Part shown: piece by piece, positions 34,863-40,060 of the stretch | How the letters are laid out: each line of letters opens with the position of its first letter | Numbering within the stretch: the stretch's first letter is position 1 | Assembly: GCA_900618425.1 (NCBI GenBank) | Contig: UZAN01040620.1 | Location: forward strand, 30,962 to 71,021 | Direction: 5' to 3' | DNA length: 40,060 bases | Source: Echinostoma caproni | Lineage: Eukaryota > Platyhelminthes > Trematoda > Plagiorchiida > Echinostomatidae | The notes under the pieces: model-generated | Databases searched by the model: none | The model's input: only the letters and a program-made list of their open reading frames with translations | Told to the model about the DNA's origin: nothing | Position numbers and translations under genes: made by a program

Positions 34863-37204
34863 AATGAGCGAATGGTTACATGAACATATTTGGTTTAGTC
34901 ATTATCTTTCATGTTGAATTGTCATGAAAAATTATCCCGTCCCACCTTTTTGTAATTTCTTTTCAATTTGACCTGCAAAATAAAGTGAGACAGATAGATA
35001 AAGCACCAGCGATACTGTTTAGAACACAGATTAGTAAGATTAACATCAAACTGAGTTAGGAGTATGAAAACTCATGTAAAAATTGAAGCTAAACGATGCT
35101 TCATACGCTAACAAATGAAGTGAACCAAGTTCGACAAAGCCCTCCGCATCTGTTAAAGATTTGAGGTAGGGCCAACCAAGTCGATGTTTGTCGACGGGAA
35201 AACAAAAGCATCAACGGTTTTGGAAGTCTAACACTAAAAAGGCGAAATCGATGAAGTCAAAAACCAAATACCCCGGGGAATTCATCAAAGTTTGTTCGAT
35301 TTGGGGAATTTGTGTTTATCAGTCGGGAGAGCAATAAAGAAAAACCTGTATCCGCCCTAGATGTCAGTAGAACTATGTCTAACTACCTGGTGCACTCCTG
35401 ATTCCGGATGTACTCAGAAGCAAACAATATGTTATTTGAAAAATATGATTTTTGATCCGAAAATAATCGTCATATTTACGGTTCCATGGGGATCGAGTGA
35501 ATCACTGCCGTGCCAGATCACACTAACCAAGGACAACGCATCTAACATTTTCTTGGGGCTCCAATCGGAGCGCACACTCAACTAATGGTATTTGTTGTTT
35601 TTTGTTTGTTCTGCATTGGTTTCCCCCGGTAAACTGATTGCAGTGTTCCACTTGCATTGAGACATAAGATGTGATATTCAGGTGCGATTGTATTGATCGG
35701 CATCCTACTGTTCATATAGCAAACCAGACGTGGACTAGTTTATGGCTCGTCAACTATCCGGTTCTGCTGTTACACGTTACCTCCGGTTAGTAAAATAGTA
35801 TAGTAACTTTCAAAGGAGGAAGCTACAATCAATCACTATTCTATCAGAATGAAATCAAAGGGGAAAAGTCGACGGTGGTTATGTGATTCGACCTTAATAT
35901 CCGCTGGTTGATATGCTGATGAAATAAGTTACTTGACTAAGACTATCATATTTCATCGCGGCACAATTTTGGCGCTAGCCTTCTTCACACTATACTGTTA
36001 AATTCATATAGTTTTGATGTGACTCTATAGTGAATGACTACGAATATCCCTATTTTTGAATGCAGAAATGTCACTAAACCCTATTAGGTATTCATATCCG
36101 ATTTGTGACTGTTTTTGATTAACGGTACAATAGACTGTATCATATAGAACAACGGCTTATCAGAGATATGAAACTGAGTCACACAGCTGGTAATAGATTA
36201 TTGTATTTGGCATCAAACAAGACAAGCAGTGATAAACTTTGCACAGCCTATTGGGTATAGATTTAAACAACTTTCCATGTTCATTTTTCATTGGTAAGCA
36301 ACAGGGGAAGACCCCATTATGTCACAACTTCAATTAAGGAAATTCAAACTGAGATCTAAAAATGCTGTTTTAAAGATATTGATCATGCTCGCAATTCTTC
36401 ACCATTGATATTGTGTTTGTTCCAGTTTATAATCATTCGCTATTTCCGAGGGCAAATGATCGATACGGATACTGAAAGAAAGATACTGCTCATGACCTGG
36501 ATGAGCAAAACTCTAATTTTATTCTACGCTGGTAAAATATGTGTAACTCAATCACGCAGGACTCGACGTACTCCTGTCAAATTCAGTTTCAGTCTGATAC
36601 AATCCTGCAGCTCTGCATAAAACAACCAAATCACAGCACGCGAGCTTGTTCGATCATACCAATCCTACTCATAGGTTTTTAAAAACAGTGTCATTAGCCA
36701 AAACACCAACCTCATTGCTTATTTTAGTGGAAGATGCGCAGTTTTGTTTACCCAAGATATATAATCAAAACTGTTTCTTCTCTCACTTGGATTTCATCTT
36801 AGGCAATTAGCGATGGGAAACTTTTTGTTTTCTAGGTCCTCAATCTGTTCCCCATTTACCCCACTTTGAACCATGGCAGTGTTTTCAACAAACTTGCAAT
36901 TTTGTTTTTGTGACGGTGATCAAGCCTCATGCAACACATTGTGGGGGCGGTGAGATGCGTCGAGTGCCACTAGGAGAAAATTAAGCCAAAATGACTAGTG
37001 TAAGTGAATAATAAACAAGCCTGAATTTCATTTCTAAAGTATCACATTTCGATTTGGTTATCTGATCTTGATGGTCATGGGTGTGGGGTTTCACCCCCTG
37101 GGAGATTGCTAACTCCCCACTAGTTCGACGTTCTTATGAGCAATAGAAAGATTTGTGATGACCAACAAATGATACACTAAATTAATTGATCCATTCACAC
37201 AAGG
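34863..37204. other. No recognised gene
   Basis: Unassigned. Short open frames at 35361-35585 and 36405-36620 (plus) contain no recognisable domain. A GTGGGG/CCCC-type small hairpin lies near 37085-37105. Confidence 0.45.
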
Positions 37205-37400
37205 TGATAACCGTGGACCGTGCAGCTATGTGGTATGGATTGAAGTCCCAACGGGAGTGCTCGCCGTTCGAGTCCTGACAGATATAAGAAGTGCGCACTG
37301 CTGACGATTCCCAAACAGGACGAAACGGTTGTCTAGTGCTCTTTGTTGGCCATCGCAATTATTTCCATCGCCTATAAACATGAATTTCATATTCCTCTAT
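37205..37400 (+). mobile_element. Hammerhead SINE, best-preserved copy (copy 5)
   Basis: Plus-strand SINE of the Sm-alpha type. Box A-like CAGCTATGTGG is at 37223-37233 and box B GTTCGAGTCC at 37266-37275, spaced as in a tRNA. A linker ending GTGCGCACTG leads straight into the hammerhead module (37295-37339, listed separately), then a tail of roughly 60 bases. GCGCACTG in the linker is shared with the plus copy at 6.8 kb. Ends are estimated. Expected to be transcribed by Pol III from the internal boxes if the locus is active. Confidence 0.75.
37295..37339 (+). ncRNA. Hammerhead ribozyme-like motif (type I), one stem II defect
   Basis: Stem I pairs GCACTG (37295-37300) with TAGTGC (37334-37339), six pairs including one G-U. 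The catalytic box CTGACGA (37301-37307) fits CTGANGA exactly and GAAA (37322-37325) is intact. Stem II pairs TCC (37309-37311) with GGA (37318-37320) around a six-base loop. Its first pair, normally G10.1-C11.1, is T37308 opposite C37321, a mismatch. Stem III is the short self-complementary ACGGTTGT (37325-37332, with G-U pairs), as in schistosome hammerheads that act best as dimers. The predicted cleavage site is after C37333 in GTC. All core residues survive, so only the stem II mismatch argues against activity. Confidence 0.78.
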
Positions 37401-40060
37401 TTTTAAACTGTATGGATTCCCCGTTGAGGTATGGCATTTGTGTACAGCGAATGCCAAATTTCTCTCGATGAATGTACTAACTGATCTGACCCCTGCATTT
37501 CTCCCCATCTGACAATAAACTGGAAAGAAGAATCTAACTGACTGAATGTAAACAGTAAATGTCTGAACAACTTTGCTTTGAACCTCAGCTCAATTTTTGC
37601 GATGACAGTTTAAATCATGATGAGAAATGGTATTGTTTTTTGTTATTGAGGAGCGATCAGTATTGTTTGATGTCCGGTTCATGGCTAAGCCTAATATTTG
37701 GGGAATTATTTTACGGTGTGTCGGTAGACATGGTTACCACATTTCCTTTTTGCTGTATTTCTGCTCGTTCTGCACTTCAGCGTAAACATTTAGGATTAGA
37801 TCTTATACGGCTTACGTAGACATTTGCGTTGGAAACGTTTTGTACTACGATCAACACACTCAACTGGGCTGACTCTACTTCTTTGGAACTCACTGACAGT
37901 GGTATGATGACATTTCTGACGGATCGAAGCTTTATTTCACCTTGTTTGGAATCGAAAGCATTACGCTTGAGCTACACATTTAACAATTGACATGTTTAGT
38001 GCGAGTGTATGTTTGGTAAAATGTATCATTTGAATCAGCTCAAGAGTGAAGAATACACTGGTTTTAACGGATTTTAACTCATACCAACATATTTAGTATG
38101 TATGTATATATATATCACTATTTTGGAAAAAAATGTTTTGGGATTACTAGAAACGATTTCCGTTTCCATAATGAAATCGTTTCTGCTAATCTGGGGTGTG
38201 ATTTTATTTAATTAATCGAAGACAGAGTTATTTACAATTTGCTATAAACATATATATATATATTCGCATGAATACGAATATTTTAAAACGAGCTTGTTTG
38301 CCACTTTGAATGTGCTCCGTGGGACAGTTTAAACAATTGATAAAAGTAGCAAGAAGGCAAACACTTCACTCAGAAATTTAATGGTAATTTGCCACCTGTA
38401 TTATGTAATCATGAAAACAATAAAGCAAACCCCAAAGTACAATTCGTGTAATATCCTTGACGATACATCGGAGATAATTAAAGCTTTCCAATAAAGTGTC
38501 TATTAAGCTCCCGGAATGCAATCACAGTGATACAAAGAACAGATCTGTGCATGAGATATTTTGTTCCTCTGCCTTCTACTTTGAAATCAATACAAAGACA
38601 CTGCTGCTCAAAATAATATCAAAAAGTAAGCTAATGCTGTTTTCTTGGTAAATAGTTCACTGGCTTAATTCGTATCTCTTATGTTCCTGGACGGAATCTG
38701 AAGAACTCAATTCAGTCTCACTGTTTGCGAGCGTGATGGGGAAATGAGTTCAATATAGATATCGTTCACATACCCCGTAGGTATACAATGCTTCACTCAA
38801 CCCAATCATGAGACAAAATTAGACACCATAACCAAGTTATTATGTGCCTTATGTTAGAGATTTTTACGTAAAATGAAAACAAAGCTGTACAATAGAGTGC
38901 GTTTCCTCTAACGTACTATCAGGAAAAAAATCTGTCAGGATAAAACTAATTCACTGGGAGTCACCAGATTGCTGACCACCTAAAGGATTTTGTCAAAGTG
39001 CACCGCTTTACCTTTCGTCACACGTCTCGCTCGATACAATCCATGCATGTAACACGATGCAGAACGAACAAATATACAATTGCATGGTCCGAATGTAAAA
39101 AAATTAACAAATATGGGAGTATCAAATACTGCTCACAAAACATTTACCCTCTGTCCACTACAGAGAAACAGAATGTTTATTTACCAATTTCGCTGCTATT
39201 GACTTATGACTGGAAAACATATCATGTGCTGCGGTATACTGTTCAATACAGATTCCATTTTAAATTCAGACAGCATTATTTGCTCTGGGTACCTGTGTGG
39301 CATTTATTGTTGCCTGTCTGGTTCGTGTGAGGTAATAAAGGAAAGCGCAAAGTAATCCGACTTTCCGGGAATGTTTTCGTCTGCAGTAGACATAACCGCG
39401 AAATTAAAAATGAAGAATTGGAACAGTTTTATTGGCTTTAGTCACATATGGTGAATACAGTTCAACAAATTGTTTCATCAAAATACAACGGAACAACAAA
39501 TATAAAATACAAAATAATTCCACTGGTTTTGGTAAAACCTTGAGTTGAAACCTACTAATTGTGTAGGGGTTTGTGCGTTGCTTTTTGCAGTTCGATTTGC
39601 ATGCCCGAAGCACAATTTCAACGAAGAGAAAGAACACGATGAATTTATTCTCACCAAATTGGATTCTTTGGATTAATCCGAACACATTCACACTAGAATG
39701 TTACTGGTTTACAACAAAAGCCTCAATGCTTTTGGAGAAAAACGTTTCTTTGCACTGCAGTACCATATTGTTGCACAATCCTATTTTGCACCCATTTGAC
39801 TGAGAGAAATATAAATGCTGGCATGTATAACAGGACACATATCTATTCATCTCTGATTGCTTTAAAGGAAGTTGACTCCCTATCACCACCTGCAGTTATT
39901 GAGGAGAGTGGGTTCGAAAGGAAAGCACATTTGGGCTAAGCAAAAGATTAGACCTGTAACTCCAGGGTGCGTTACCGATCAACTAAAAACAAAACTCAAT
40001 GTTCAAATTGCTGTTTGGCAGATTTAGGGTTTTAGGTTTTTATGGCAATTGTGAAAAGTT
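37401..40060. other. No recognised gene; AT microsatellites and a hairpin
   Basis: Unassigned to the right edge. TATG/AT microsatellites lie at 38096-38116 and 38248-38263. Open frames at 37559-37819 (86 residues, true ATG), 38998-39330 and 39404-39691 (minus) have no recognisable domain. A loose box B-like string on minus near 39912-39924 (TTTCGAACCC) has no box A at tRNA spacing. Confidence 0.45.
38143..38190. repeat. 18-bp-arm hairpin
   Basis: Arms ATTACTAGAAACGATTTC (38143-38160) and GAAATCGTTTCTGCTAAT (38173-38190) pair at 16 of 18 positions, with a perfect inner 12-bp stem and a 12-base loop. It sits between two AT microsatellites. The hairpin is shorter than a typical animal microRNA precursor. 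It might be the core of a palindromic repeat. Confidence 0.75.

Noticed and set aside
38683..38745. Possible sixth hammerhead SINE relic on minus (TGAGACTGAATT and CCGTCCAGGAAC)
   Set aside because: Two short matches at roughly right spacing, but neither the CTGANGA box nor GAAA is present and no tRNA boxes are found; chance cannot be excluded.
38998..39330. 110-residue open frame as a possible host exon
   Set aside because: Starts at GTG, shows no domain, and has no visible splice-linked partner.
39910..39990. Box A-like and box B-like strings on minus
   Set aside because: They are more than 60 bases apart, too far for a tRNA or the SINE heads seen here.

Overview
This window reads as eukaryotic, repeat-rich, non-genic DNA. 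I could not support a single intact host gene. The protein-like sequence I recognise belongs to decayed transposable elements, and the rest is moderately AT-rich DNA with only short chance ORFs. Two features point to a flatworm, most likely a digenean trematode: several tRNA-headed short interspersed elements carry relics of a schistosome Sm-alpha-type hammerhead ribozyme, and they sit among L2/CR1 LINEs, a Penelope-like element, mariner and Tc1. The organism call is an inference from element content. The window has one N at 12155 and a five-N gap at 26741-26745.

Layout. Positions 1-1390 (minus) hold an L2-like LINE (element A): AP endonuclease, linker and the start of reverse transcriptase, with the last part still an open frame running off the left edge. 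At 3531-3966 (plus) is the C-terminal half of a Tc1 transposase with a 17-residue insertion between two catalytic acids. Two oppositely oriented hammerhead SINE copies lie at 6385-6505 (minus) and 6765-6905 (plus). A different tRNA-derived SINE is at 10602-10880 (minus). The densest block is 12303-17966: a nearly full-length L2-like LINE ORF2 on minus (element B) stands head-to-head with a CR1-clade LINE on plus (element C), with a possible small ORF1-like remnant between them. Next come the GIY-YIG tail of a Penelope-like element (19250-19703, plus) and a full-length but broken mariner transposase (20215-21253, plus).

From 21.3 kb onward protein-like sequence is rare. A hammerhead SINE relic (25001-25077, minus) abuts a second tRNA-SINE (25100-25322, minus). 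A foldback with two 123-bp arms at about 94 percent identity lies at 30756-31050. A possible DIRS-type RNase H fragment is at 33796-34117. Another hammerhead SINE relic is at 34743-34862 (minus). The best-preserved hammerhead copy is at 37205-37400 (plus), with the ribozyme fold at 37295-37339. A short hairpin is at 38143-38190.

The elements do not form a pathway. They are a graveyard of independent insertions. The non-autonomous SINEs presumably relied on reverse transcriptase from LINEs such as A-C. The most notable items are the near-intact hammerhead at 37.3 kb with its scattered relatives, and the young-looking foldback at 30.8 kb.
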